Assembly: GCF_014650715.1 (NCBI RefSeq)
Contig: NZ_BMVM01000001.1
Location: forward strand, 558,001-622,000
Length of the DNA stretch: 64,000 nucleotides
Direction: 5' to 3'
Source of the DNA: Streptomyces bluensis
GTDB lineage: Bacteria; Actinomycetota; Actinomycetes; Streptomycetales; Streptomycetaceae
Shown here: in pieces, positions 1-7,677 of the stretch
Numbering within the stretch: position 1 is the stretch's first letter
How the letters are laid out: each line of letters begins with the position of its first letter
Position numbers and translations under genes: made by a program
The notes under the pieces: model-generated
Told to the model about the DNA's origin: nothing
Databases searched by the model: none
The model's input: the letters and a program-made list of their open reading frames with translations, nothing else

Positions 1-1561
1 AGAACTCCTCGACGGTCAGCCCGAGAACGTCCCGCAGGGCGCCGGGGTACGGGCCCTCGTGCACGGCGTCGTGCTCGTCGACGATGCCGGAGAAGTAGGA
101 GACGACGAGGGTGCCGCCGTTCTCGACGTACGCGCGCACATTGTTCCCGGCGGCCTTGGTCATCAGGTACAGCGCGGGCACGACGACAAGGGGATAGGCC
201 GACAAGTCGGCTTCCGGGTGGGCGAAGTCCACGGTGAGGTGGCGGTCGTAAAGGGCCTCGTAGAAGGCGTCGGCGCGCTCGCGGGCGTCGTGGTCCTCGG
301 TGGGGCGCCACGCCAGGTTCTGCGCCCACCAGGAGTGCCAGTCCCAGAGGACGGCCACGTCGGCCAGGGTGCGGGTGGAGCGGATCGTCCTCAACGAGTC
401 GAGAGACGCACCGAGTTCGACGACCTCGCGCCACACCCGCGACTCGGTGCCCGCGTGCGGCAGCATCGCCGAGTGGAACTTCTCGGCGCCGCGCCGGGAC
501 TGCCGCCACTGGAAGAACAGGGCGCCCTCGGAGCCGCGCGCCACATGGGCCAGGGAGTTGCGGGCCATCTGGCCGGGGGCCTTGGCCGGGTTGCGGGGCT
601 GCCAGTTGACGCCGGACGTGGAGTGCTCCAGCAGCAGCCAGGGCGCGCCGCCCGCGACGGAGCGGGTGAGGTCGGCGGCCATGGCGAGGTTGACGTGGGT
701 GCGGCGGCCGTCGGTGATCAGGTAGTGGTCGTTGGTGACGAGGTCGACCTCGCGGCCCCAGGCCCAGTAGTCGACGGAGTCACACTGGCTGAGCGCGGTC
801 ATGAAGTTGGTGGTGACCGGGATGCCGGGGGCGAGGCGGTGCAGGATGTCCCGCTCCGCGCAGAAGTTCTCCCGCATGGTCGCGTCGGCGAACCGTTTGT
901 AGTCCAGGGCCTGGCCGGGGTTGCCGACGGTGGGGGCCAACCGGGGCGGGTTGATCTGCTCGAAGTCCGTGTAGTGCTGACCCCAGAAGGCGGTGCCCCA
1001 GGCCTCGTTGACCGCGTCGACCGTCTCGTACACGGCCGCCAGCCAGCGGCGGAAGTGCGCGGCGCAGGTGTCGCAGTAGCAGGCCGAGACAGGGACGCCG
1101 TACTCGTTGTGCACGTGCCACAGGGCGAGGGCCGGGTGGTCGGCGTACCGCTCGGCCAGCTTGGTGGTGATGTTCGCGGCGGCGGCCCGGTAGTCGGCGT
1201 TGCTGTGGCAGATGGCGCCGCGCGAGCCGAACTCGTACCGCGTGCCGTCGGCGGCCACGGGCAGTGCCTCGGGGTGCGCGCGGTAGAACCAGACGGGCGG
1301 TACGACGGTCGGTGTGCCGAGGTCGGCGCGTATGCCGTTCTCGTGCAGCAGGTCCAGCAGACGGTCGAGCCAGGCGAAGTCGTTCGCGCCCGGTGAGGGC
1401 TCCAGCAAGGCCCAGGAGAAGATCCCGACGCTCACCATGGTGACGCCCGCCTCGCGCATCAGCCGGACGTCCTCGTGCCAGACGCCTTCCGGCCACTGCT
1501 CGGGGTTGTAGTCCCCGCCGAAGGCGAGCCTGGTGAGGCCCGTGGGGGTGGTCTCCGGCAT
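1..1561 (-). CDS. GH42 beta-galactosidase (3' end beyond window)
   Basis: Hydrolyses terminal beta-D-galactosides. It reads leftwards from ATG at 1561 and is still open at base 1; 520 codons are visible of the roughly 660-690 usual for GH42. The N-terminus has the GGDYNPEQWP signature. The acid/base Glu is E153 in WHVHNEYG and the nucleophile Glu is E312 in LLLEHSTSGVNW. A zinc-type cysteine cluster, CYCDTC, follows the acid/base region. There is no signal peptide, so the enzyme is probably cytoplasmic and acts on imported oligosaccharides. It is divergent from a sugar ABC operon and LacI gene, sharing a 187-bp promoter region with a palindromic operator. Family call is firm; the exact substrate (lactose or plant galactosides) is inferred. 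Confidence 0.93.
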   Translation of the reverse strand, partial: MPETTPTGLTRLAFGGDYNPEQWPEGVWHEDVRLMREAGVTMVSVGIFSWALLEPSPGANDFAWLDRLLDLLHENGIRADLGTPTVVPPVWFYRAHPEALPVAADGTRYEFGSRGAICHSNADYRAAAANITTKLAERYADHPALALWHVHNEYGVPVSACYCDTCAAHFRRWLAAVYETVDAVNEAWGTAFWGQHYTDFEQINPPRLAPTVGNPGQALDYKRFADATMRENFCAERDILHRLAPGIPVTTNFMTALSQCDSVDYWAWGREVDLVTNDHYLITDGRRTHVNLAMAADLTRSVAGGAPWLLLEHSTSGVNWQPRNPAKAPGQMARNSLAHVARGSEGALFFQWRQSRRGAEKFHSAMLPHAGTESRVWREVVELGASLDSLRTIRSTRTLADVAVLWDWHSWWAQNLAWRPTEDHDARERADAFYEALYDRHLTVDFAHPEADLSAYPLVVVPALYLMTKAAGNNVRAYVENGGTLVVSYFSGIVDEHDAVHEGPYPGALRDVLGLTVEEF

Positions 1562-1649
1562 CGAACTCTCCCGCTCAATCGATCATTTGGGAACGTGCAC
1601 ATACGGCGCCGGGTGGCGCTCGCCTTACATAACCGCACAGAAACAACCA

Positions 1650-1680
1650 TTGACAAGGGTCGTGAGTGTTTCTCTACTGT
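1650..1680 (+). promoter_or_regulatory. promoter of the galactoside ABC operon
   Basis: A perfect -35 TTGACA lies at 1650-1655, with a candidate -10 TACTGT at 1675-1680 (19-bp spacer; TCTACT at 1673-1678 is the 17-bp alternative). On the other strand the same bases give TTGTCA (1651-1656), a plausible -35 for the divergent beta-galactosidase gene, so the two promoters would overlap back to back. Confidence 0.6.
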
Positions 1681-1691
1681 GAACGCTCACA
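1678..1691. promoter_or_regulatory. LacI-type operator palindrome
   Basis: TGTGAACGCTCACA matches its reverse complement at 12 of 14 positions and has the central CG typical of LacI-family operators. It overlaps the -10 and start region of the + strand promoter. A further half-site, GTGAGTGTT, lies at 1662-1670. It is probably bound by the LacI regulator at 4935-5966; binding is inferred. Confidence 0.6.
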
Positions 1692-1748
1692 AACGCAGGG
1701 GGAGGTCCTCGCCGAGGGCGAGGACCCCAGGTCAGGGGAGAGCGATCC

Positions 1749-3065
1749 ATGCCCAACACGAAGCAACGCCGCTTTGTGGCCACCGCCGTCGCCGTGGCCC
1801 TCGGTGCCACCACGCTCGCCGCCTGCGGCGGGTCCGACGACAGCGAGGCCCAGTCCGGACCCGCACAGCTGACGTACTGGACCTGGACGCCAGGCATGGA
1901 CAAGGTCGTGGACCTGTGGAACAAGGGTCCCGGCAAGGAGCAGGAGATCACCGTCACGGTCAAGAAGCAGGCCTCGGGCGACACCCTCGTCACCAAGATC
2001 CTCACCGCGCACAAGGCCGGCAAGGGCCCCGACCTGGTACAGGCCGAGTACCAGGCGCTGCCGACCCTGGTGAGCAATGACGCGGTCGCCGACATCTCGG
2101 GCGACGCCGAAGGCGCGAAGGGCAAGTTCGCCGAGGGCGTCTGGCAGCAGACGACGCTGGGCACGGACGCGGTGTACGCGATACCCCAGGACATCGGGCC
2201 GATGATGTTCTACTACCGCGAGGACCTGTTCGAGAAGTACGGCCTGACGGTCCCGACGACCTGGGACGAGTTCGCCGAGACGGCCCGCGCGCTGAAGCGG
2301 AAGGCGCCGGACGTGGACCTGACCACCTTCTCCGCCAACGACTCCGGCCTCTTCGCGGGCCTCGCCCAGCAGGCGGGCGCCCGGTGGTGGACCACCGAGG
2401 GCGACACGTGGAAGGTGGGCATCGACGACGCGGCCAGTCAGAAGGTGGCCGACTTCTGGGGCGGTCTCGTCAAGGAAGGCGCCATCGACAACCAGCCGAT
2501 GTACACACCGGCCTGGAACAAGGCTCTCAACACCGGCCGGCAGATCGCCTGGGTGAGCGCGGTCTGGGCGCCCGGCACCCTGACCACGGCCGCGCCGGAC
2601 ACCAAGGGCAAGTGGAGGATGGCGCCGCTGCCGCAGTGGTCGAAGGGTGATGACGTGACCGGCAGTTGGGGTGGCTCCTCCACCGCCGTCACCACGGACT
2701 CCCGGCACAAGGCGGCCGCCGCGAGATTCGCCGCCTGGCTGAACACCGACCGGGACGCGCTGACCGCGCTGGCGAAGGAGGGCGGCATCTACCCGGCTTC
2801 CACCAGCGCGCAGCTCAGTGACGCGTTCGCCGAGCCGCCGGCCTTCTTCTCGAACCAGACGGATTTCTACGCCAGTGCCGCCGGGATAGCGAAGACCACG
2901 GCGCCCTCCGCATGGGGCCCGAACGTGAACGTCGCGTACACAGCCTTCAAGGACGCGTTCGGCGCCGCCGCCAAGAGCAGGTCGGACTTCGGTGCGGCTC
3001 TGGGGAGGATGCAGGACGACACGGTCGCCGACCTGAAGAAGCAGGGCTTCGAGGTAGCCCAGTGA
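1749..3065 (+). CDS. sugar ABC transporter substrate-binding lipoprotein
   Basis: Extracytoplasmic solute receptor (family 1, maltose/oligosaccharide type), 438 aa. The N-terminus is a lipoprotein signal with lipobox LAAC and acceptor Cys26. The mature part has the YWTWTPGMDKVVDLWN and ADISGDAEG stretches common in carbohydrate receptors. ATG at 1749 is preceded by GGGGAGA. The stop overlaps the GTG of the first permease gene (GTGA), so translation is coupled. Context of GH42, two permeases and LacI suggests galactoside uptake. No ATPase gene follows; Streptomyces commonly supplies a shared ATPase (MsiK) for such importers, so that is assumed here. Confidence 0.92.
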   Translation: MPNTKQRRFVATAVAVALGATTLAACGGSDDSEAQSGPAQLTYWTWTPGMDKVVDLWNKGPGKEQEITVTVKKQASGDTLVTKILTAHKAGKGPDLVQAEYQALPTLVSNDAVADISGDAEGAKGKFAEGVWQQTTLGTDAVYAIPQDIGPMMFYYREDLFEKYGLTVPTTWDEFAETARALKRKAPDVDLTTFSANDSGLFAGLAQQAGARWWTTEGDTWKVGIDDAASQKVADFWGGLVKEGAIDNQPMYTPAWNKALNTGRQIAWVSAVWAPGTLTTAAPDTKGKWRMAPLPQWSKGDDVTGSWGGSSTAVTTDSRHKAAAARFAAWLNTDRDALTALAKEGGIYPASTSAQLSDAFAEPPAFFSNQTDFYASAAGIAKTTAPSAWGPNVNVAYTAFKDAFGAAAKSRSDFGAALGRMQDDTVADLKKQGFEVAQ

Positions 3066-4036
3066 CCAGCGCTCACCGGACGTCGTACGGGGCCGAGGGG
3101 GCCCCGTACGCTCTCCGCTCCCCCGCTTCCGCCCTCCGACGAGCGCGAAGCGCCCCCTTGTTCTTCCTCCTGCCCGCGGCAGTCCTGTTCGCCCTCTTCT
3201 TCGCGCTGCCCATCGGCTACGCGGTCTGGCTCAGCCTCCACAAGATCGAGGTCAAGGGCCTGGGCCTGGGCGCGGGTGCGCGGAGCGAGGTCTGGGCCGG
3301 CCTGGAGAACTACGCCGGCGCCCTGACGGATTCCGAGTTCCTGGGCGGCGCGCTGCGTGTGCTGGGCTACGGCGCCATCGTCATTCCGGTCATGCTCGGA
3401 CTGGCGCTGCTCCTCGCGCTGATGCTGGACAGCGAGAAGGTGCGGCTCGCCTCCTTCACCCGGCTCGCCATCTTCCTGCCGTACGCCGTCCCGGGTGTCG
3501 TGGCGGCCCTGCTGTGGGGCTTCCTCTACCTGCCGGACGTCAGCCCCTTCTTCTTCGTGCTCGACAAACTCGGGCTGCCGCAACCGGACCTGCTGGACGG
3601 CGGCGGGCTGTACGCGGCGCTGTCGAACATCGCGGTGTGGGGCGGCACCGGCTTCAACATGATCGTCATCTACACGTCCCTGCGGGCGATCCCGGCCGAG
3701 GTGCACGAGGCCGCGAAGCTGGACGGCGCGACCCCGCTGCAGATCGCGCTGCGGATCAAGATCCCGATGGTGGCGCCCTCGCTGGTGCTGACCTTCTTCT
3801 TCTCGATCATCGCGACGCTCCAGGTGTTCAGCGAGCCGACCACCCTGAAGCCCCTCACCAACTCCGTCTCCACGACATGGAGTCCGCTGATGAAGGTGTA
3901 CCAGGACGCCTTCGGCAAGGGGGACATCCACACGGCCGCCGCGGGCGCCGTCATCATCGCCGTGGCCACACTGGTTCTGTCCTTCGGTTTTCTGCGGGCC
4001 GCGGGCTCCCGATCCCGGCAGGGGGAAGCACGATGA
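3062..4036 (+). CDS. sugar ABC transporter permease (MalF-like)
   Basis: Inner-membrane permease of the binding-protein-dependent sugar importer, 324 aa. The GTG at 3062 overlaps the stop of the binding-protein gene. Upstream in-frame codons lie inside that gene and are rejected as starts. About six membrane helices begin with the FFLLPAAVLFALFFALPIGY segment. The cytoplasmic EAA loop reads EAAKLDGATPLQIALRIKIP, the ATPase docking site of this family. Its stop overlaps the next permease (ATGA). The N-terminal 40 residues are basic and probably cytoplasmic. Confidence 0.92.
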   Translation: MTSAHRTSYGAEGAPYALRSPASALRRARSAPLFFLLPAAVLFALFFALPIGYAVWLSLHKIEVKGLGLGAGARSEVWAGLENYAGALTDSEFLGGALRVLGYGAIVIPVMLGLALLLALMLDSEKVRLASFTRLAIFLPYAVPGVVAALLWGFLYLPDVSPFFFVLDKLGLPQPDLLDGGGLYAALSNIAVWGGTGFNMIVIYTSLRAIPAEVHEAAKLDGATPLQIALRIKIPMVAPSLVLTFFFSIIATLQVFSEPTTLKPLTNSVSTTWSPLMKVYQDAFGKGDIHTAAAGAVIIAVATLVLSFGFLRAAGSRSRQGEAR

Positions 4037-4938
4037 GTTCTCCTGCCGTCGTCAAGGCCGCTCCGGTGGCGGGCAGCACACCCGGCGCCCTTCAGGGCCC
4101 CCGGTCGCGCCGCCGGATCGCGCTCGTCCCGACGCTGGCGCTGCTGCTGGGCGCGGTCTACTGTCTGCTGCCCGTGGCCTGGGTCGTGATCGCGGCCACC
4201 AAGTCCGGCAGCGAACTGTTCTCCACGTTCACCTTCCTGCCGGGCACCGGCCTCGCGGACAACCTGTCCGGCCTGAGCGCCTACCGCGACGGCGTCTACT
4301 GGCGGTGGATGGGCAACTCCGCCCTGTACGCGGGCCTGGGCGCCCTGCTGTCCACGGCCGTCTCCGCGATCAGCGGCTACGCGCTGGCGGTCTACCGCTT
4401 CCGGGGCCGCGAGACCGTCTTCAACATCCTGCTGACGGGCGTGCTGATGCCTCCGGTGATCCTCGCCGTCCCGCAGTACCTGCTGCTGGCCCGGATCGAT
4501 CTGGCGGACACCTACTGGTCGGTGCTGCTGCCGCTGGTCCTGTCGCCGTACGGCGTGTACCTGTCCCGGATCTACGCGGCCGCCGCCGTGCCCGGTGACG
4601 TGGTCGAGGCGGGGCGCGTGGACGGGGCGGGCGAGTGGCGGATCTTCACCCGGATCGCCCTGCCGATGATGGTGCCGGGCCTGGTGACCGTGTTCCTGTT
4701 CCAGTTCGTGGCGGTGTGGAACAACTTCCTGCTGCCGTACATCATGCTCAGCGACGACGAGAAGTTCCCGATCACGCTGGGTCTGTTCACCCTCCTCGAA
4801 CAGGGCTCCAACACCCCGGCCCTCTACACCCTGGTGATCACGGGCGCGCTGCTCGCGGTGCTCCCGCTGATCGCGCTGTTCCTGGTCGTCCAGCGGTTCT
4901 GGAGCCTCGACCTGTTGTCCGGAGCCGTAAAGTCATGA
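4033..4938 (+). CDS. sugar ABC transporter permease (MalG-like)
   Basis: Second permease subunit, 301 aa. ATG at 4033 overlaps the preceding stop and has a GGGGGAAG ribosome site. It has about six transmembrane helices and the EAA-type loop EAGRVDGAGEWRIFTRIALP. It pairs with the upstream permease as a heterodimer. Its stop (4936-4938) overlaps the LacI start, so transporter and regulator are one coupled transcription unit. Confidence 0.92.
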   Translation: MSSPAVVKAAPVAGSTPGALQGPRSRRRIALVPTLALLLGAVYCLLPVAWVVIAATKSGSELFSTFTFLPGTGLADNLSGLSAYRDGVYWRWMGNSALYAGLGALLSTAVSAISGYALAVYRFRGRETVFNILLTGVLMPPVILAVPQYLLLARIDLADTYWSVLLPLVLSPYGVYLSRIYAAAAVPGDVVEAGRVDGAGEWRIFTRIALPMMVPGLVTVFLFQFVAVWNNFLLPYIMLSDDEKFPITLGLFTLLEQGSNTPALYTLVITGALLAVLPLIALFLVVQRFWSLDLLSGAVKS

Positions 4939-5966
4939 CCATGAGCAACACCGCGGGACGGCGCAGACCGCCGACCATCCACGACGTGGCGCGCGTGGCG
5001 GGGGTCTCCCGGGGCACCGTGTCACGCGTGCTCAACGGCGGCCACCACGTCAGCCCGGCGGCCCAGGAAGCGGTCAACGCGGCGATCCGCAAGACCGGTT
5101 ACGTGGTGAACCGGCACGCCCGCTCACTGATCACGGGTCGCTCCGACTCGATCGGCTTCCTGCTGACCGAACCCCAGGAAAAGCTGTTCGAGGACCCCAA
5201 CTTCAACGTCCTGCTGCGCGGTTGCACGCAGGCGCTGGCCGCGCACGACATCCCCCTGCTGCTGATGCTGGCCGGTACGGAGGACGAACGGCGCCGCATC
5301 ACGCGGTACATCACGGCGGGCCACGTCGACGGCGTGCTGCTGGTGTCCAGCCACTCCGGGGACCCGGTCGCCGAGGAACTGCGCGAGGCGGGGGTGCCTC
5401 TCGTCCAGTGCGGCAAGCCGATGGGGCTCGGCTCCAAGGTGAGTTACGTGGCGGCGGACGACCGGGACGGCGCCCGTGACATGGTGCGCCATCTGCTGTC
5501 GCTGGGCCGCCGCCGCATCGGTGTCGTGACCGGTCCACTGGACACGCCGGGTGGTGTGGAGCGCCTCGCCGGGTACAAGGAGGTGCTCTCGGAGGCGGGC
5601 GTCGAGGTCGACGAGCGGCTCGTCGTCACCGGCGACTACAGCCGGGCCAGCGGTGGGGCCGGCGCCGAGCGGCTGCTGGAGCGGGCGCCGGACATGGATG
5701 CCGTGTTCGTCGCCTCGGACCTGATGGCGCAGGGCGTCCTGACCGCGCTGCGCCGGGCGGGCCGCCGGGTTCCGGAGGACGTGTCCGTGGGCGGCTTCGA
5801 CGACTCCCCCGCGGCGACGGAGTCCGCCCCCGCCCTCACGACGATCCGCCAGCCCTGGGACCGGATCAGCAGCGAGATGGTGCGGGTCCTGCTGGCGCAG
5901 ATCGGCGGCGACGACCCCGCGGCGGTGATCCTGCCGACGGTGCTGGTGCGCCGGGACTCGACCTGA
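4935..5966 (+). CDS. LacI-family repressor of the galactoside locus
   Basis: 343 aa with an N-terminal LacI helix-turn-helix and hinge (TIHDVARVAGVSRGTVSRVL, about residues 15-34) followed by a periplasmic-binding-protein-like effector domain (for example GFDDSPAATESAPALTTIRQ near the C-terminus). ATG 4935 overlaps the permease stop; ATG 4941 is an equally placed alternative. As the last gene of the operon whose promoter holds TGTGAACGCTCACA, it most likely autorepresses the operon and the divergent beta-galactosidase. The inducer, a galactoside, is inferred. Confidence 0.92.
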   Translation: MTMSNTAGRRRPPTIHDVARVAGVSRGTVSRVLNGGHHVSPAAQEAVNAAIRKTGYVVNRHARSLITGRSDSIGFLLTEPQEKLFEDPNFNVLLRGCTQALAAHDIPLLLMLAGTEDERRRITRYITAGHVDGVLLVSSHSGDPVAEELREAGVPLVQCGKPMGLGSKVSYVAADDRDGARDMVRHLLSLGRRRIGVVTGPLDTPGGVERLAGYKEVLSEAGVEVDERLVVTGDYSRASGGAGAERLLERAPDMDAVFVASDLMAQGVLTALRRAGRRVPEDVSVGGFDDSPAATESAPALTTIRQPWDRISSEMVRVLLAQIGGDDPAAVILPTVLVRRDST

Positions 5967-6034
5967 GGGCTCCGCCCCCCGGGCGTGAGCGAAGACCCGT
6001 CAGGATCGAAGAAGCGGGCACCGTCCCCCCGGCC

Positions 6035-6040
6035 TAGCGT
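6035..6040 (+). promoter_or_regulatory. -10 element upstream of the VOC gene
   Basis: TAGCGT inside CCTAGCGTGGG, a word also present at 7664-7674 before the fucosidase gene. The implied start near 6047 leaves a ~54-nt leader containing a good ribosome site. No convincing -35. Confidence 0.4.
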
Positions 6041-6100
6041 GGGACTGCCGACGGAATCCCGTCGGTGCGACAGGCGACAGGACCGAGCGAGGAGTACGCC

Positions 6101-6451
6101 ATGACCCGCGGTCTCACCACCATCATCTATCCCGTCAAGGATCTCGACCAGGCAAAGGCGCTGTTCAGCGAGTTGCTCGGCACGCCCTACGCGGACTCGG
6201 CCTACTACGTCGGCTTCAGGGACGCCGGACAGGAAGTCGGCCTGGACCCGCACGGGCACTCCAGGGGCATGACAGGGCCGGTGCCGTACTGGCACGTCTC
6301 CGATATCAGGTCCACCCTGGCGGCCCTCCTCGCTGCCGGGGCCGAGACCCTGCACGACGTGCGCGACGTGGGCGGCGGCAGGCTGATCGCCTCGGTGAAG
6401 GACCCTGACGGGAACCTGATCGGGCTGATGCAGCAGGCTCCCGCGGAGTGA
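6101..6451 (+). CDS. VOC (glyoxalase/dioxygenase fold) family protein
   Basis: 116 aa, one vicinal-oxygen-chelate domain: beta-alpha-beta-beta-beta halves starting TTIIYPVKDLDQAKALFSELLG and ending SVKDPDGNLIGLMQQ. The ATG at 6101 has GAGGAG eight bases upstream and is preferred to an upstream in-frame ATG at 6065. The substrate cannot be read from sequence; such single-domain proteins include antibiotic-binding and lyase members. It sits just upstream of a MarR gene transcribed the same way, which may be a functional pair. Confidence 0.8.
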   Translation: MTRGLTTIIYPVKDLDQAKALFSELLGTPYADSAYYVGFRDAGQEVGLDPHGHSRGMTGPVPYWHVSDIRSTLAALLAAGAETLHDVRDVGGGRLIASVKDPDGNLIGLMQQAPAE

Positions 6452-6494
6452 CGGCCTTCCCTGGCCCCCGCCCCAGCCGGATGCACCTGCACTA

Positions 6495-6508
6495 GTTGCA
6501 CGCGCAAC
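6495..6508. promoter_or_regulatory. MarR-type operator palindrome
   Basis: GTTGCACGCGCAAC matches its reverse complement at 12 of 14 positions, in the TTGC-n-GCAA format frequent for MarR regulators. It lies about 31-44 bp upstream of the MarR start codon, over the expected -35, consistent with autoregulation. Confidence 0.55.
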
Positions 6509-6526
6509 AAACGTTCACCTGTCTGT

Positions 6527-6532
6527 TACCGT
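6527..6532 (+). promoter_or_regulatory. -10 TACCGT of MarR gene, leaderless
   Basis: TACCGT ends 6 nt before ATG 6539, so transcription should begin at or next to the A of the start codon. The GCAGGT between is too close to serve as a Shine-Dalgarno. Confidence 0.5.
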
Positions 6533-6538
6533 GCAGGT

Positions 6539-6943
6539 ATGGCAGCGAACACGGCCGACGCCCAGCTTGAGGAGCAGTGGCGGGACATCCTGTCGGTGCA
6601 CGCGCGCACGATGTGCGAGATCGACCGCGCCCTGCACCCGCACGGCCTCGGCGCCAGCGACTTCGAAGTGCTCGACATCCTCGCCTCGGGCACGGTCGCG
6701 CACAAGGGTGAGCAGTGCCGGGTGCAGAACATCGCCGACCGGGTCCACCTCAGCCAGAGCGCGCTGTCCCGTCTCATCAGCCGTCTGGAGAAGGACGGTC
6801 TGGTGGAGCGCTCGGTCTGCCAGGAGGACCGGCGCGGAGTGTGGGTCGTCCTCACCCAGAAGGGACGTGCCCTGCACGCCGAGGTCCTGCCCCTGCAACG
6901 GGCCGTCCTGTCCCGCATGTTGCGGCGCCAGGGCCCCTTCTGA
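6539..6943 (+). CDS. MarR-family transcriptional regulator
   Basis: 134 aa winged-helix protein. The recognition region is VQNIADRVHLSQSALSRLISRLEKDGLVERSVCQEDRRGVWVVLTQKG (about residues 61-108), with the wing in the DRRG turn; dimerisation helices flank it. A likely operator sits in its own promoter, so autorepression is expected. Cysteines at CEID, EQCR and VCQE could allow redox sensing, but that is only a possibility. The effector is unknown; the VOC gene upstream is the nearest candidate target. Confidence 0.88.
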   Translation: MAANTADAQLEEQWRDILSVHARTMCEIDRALHPHGLGASDFEVLDILASGTVAHKGEQCRVQNIADRVHLSQSALSRLISRLEKDGLVERSVCQEDRRGVWVVLTQKGRALHAEVLPLQRAVLSRMLRRQGPF

Positions 6944-6975
6944 GGGATCAGGGCGTTATCGACGCCGGCCTCGAC

Positions 6976-7009
6976 CCCCGCAAGGCCCTCTGAAAGAGCC
7001 TTGCCGGGG
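6976..7009. terminator. bidirectional terminator hairpin
   Basis: GCAAGGC (6980-6986) pairs with GCCTTGC (6998-7004), extended by CCCC/GGGG across one bulge. It lies between the convergent MarR and SseB genes. Confidence 0.6.
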
Positions 7010-7024
7010 TGTGCGCTTGGTTTC

Positions 7025-7444
7025 TCAGCTCTGTGGCCTCGCCAGCAGCGTGCGTACGCCCTCGGAGTCGAGGGTCAGCCCGTGCGGCGAGCTGGCGTCT
7101 ATGGTCAGCGACAGGTCCGCGTCGGGCCACTGCGAGGCGAGGGCCCCGAGGGGCACCAGGCGGTAGCGCGAGACGAACGGCAGCAGGTCGGCCATCTCCA
7201 GTTCCGAGGTGAACACGGGTACGACCTGTTCTCCGCCCGACTGCTCCAGCACCGGAAGTGCCACCACCGTCGGGTCGGAGGCGTCGTCCCCGGCATCGTC
7301 CGGCACGGGGACCAGCACGTCCGACTCGGCGAGCGTGTCGAGCGCGGGACCCCTGTCCCCGGTGTTCAGGGCGAGCACGGTGAGCGCCTCCTGCGCCGGT
7401 GTCACGGCCTGGGGCGCGTTGTTGTCGTTCGAGGGTGTGTCCAT
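7025..7444 (-). CDS. SseB-family protein
   Basis: 139 aa from ATG at 7444 (MDTPSNDNN). The upstream in-frame stretch is not credible coding, and GGGGAT precedes this ATG. The single domain resembles the SseB N-terminal domain of actinobacteria, with alternating hydrophobic strands such as VVALPVLEQSGGEQVVPVFTSELEM. In Streptomyces these are small cytosolic proteins of unsettled function; the name comes from a Salmonella serine-sensitivity locus and does not imply secretion here. Neighbours give no clue. Confidence 0.72.
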   Translation of the reverse strand: MDTPSNDNNAPQAVTPAQEALTVLALNTGDRGPALDTLAESDVLVPVPDDAGDDASDPTVVALPVLEQSGGEQVVPVFTSELEMADLLPFVSRYRLVPLGALASQWPDADLSLTIDASSPHGLTLDSEGVRTLLARPQS

Positions 7445-7665
7445 GGCAGATCCCCGGGTAGTGGCGGGTGGGCAACCCGGGACGCCTGCCGTCCCGGGCG
7501 CAACGCCCGTCGCGTACCCGGCCAGGACCCGGGCAATCCTGTACGAGGCCGCATCCCCGGAGTAATGCCGCATGCGCTGTCCGTTGCGGCGGCAGGCCAC
7601 CTCTCCAGGTGAAAATCGACCAGTAGTGGTGACCCGTGCCCACGCGCCCGCGGCACAGCCGTGCC

Positions 7666-7671
7666 TAGCGT
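7666..7671 (+). promoter_or_regulatory. -10 TAGCGT of fucosidase gene, leaderless
   Basis: TAGCGT ends 6 nt before ATG 7678 and there is no ribosome site upstream, so a leaderless transcript starting at the ATG is likely. Confidence 0.5.
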
Positions 7672-7677
7672 GGGCGC

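Noticed and set aside
59..1396. Long + strand open frame over the beta-galactosidase
   Set aside because: Antisense to GH42 with intact catalytic motifs; no ribosome site and low-complexity translation.
3514..4032. Upstream in-frame extension of the second permease gene
   Set aside because: Overlaps the first permease entirely in another frame; ATG 4033 with an ATGA junction is the clear start.
4572..4814. Small antisense frame in the permease gene
   Set aside because: No start signals; shadow of coding sequence.
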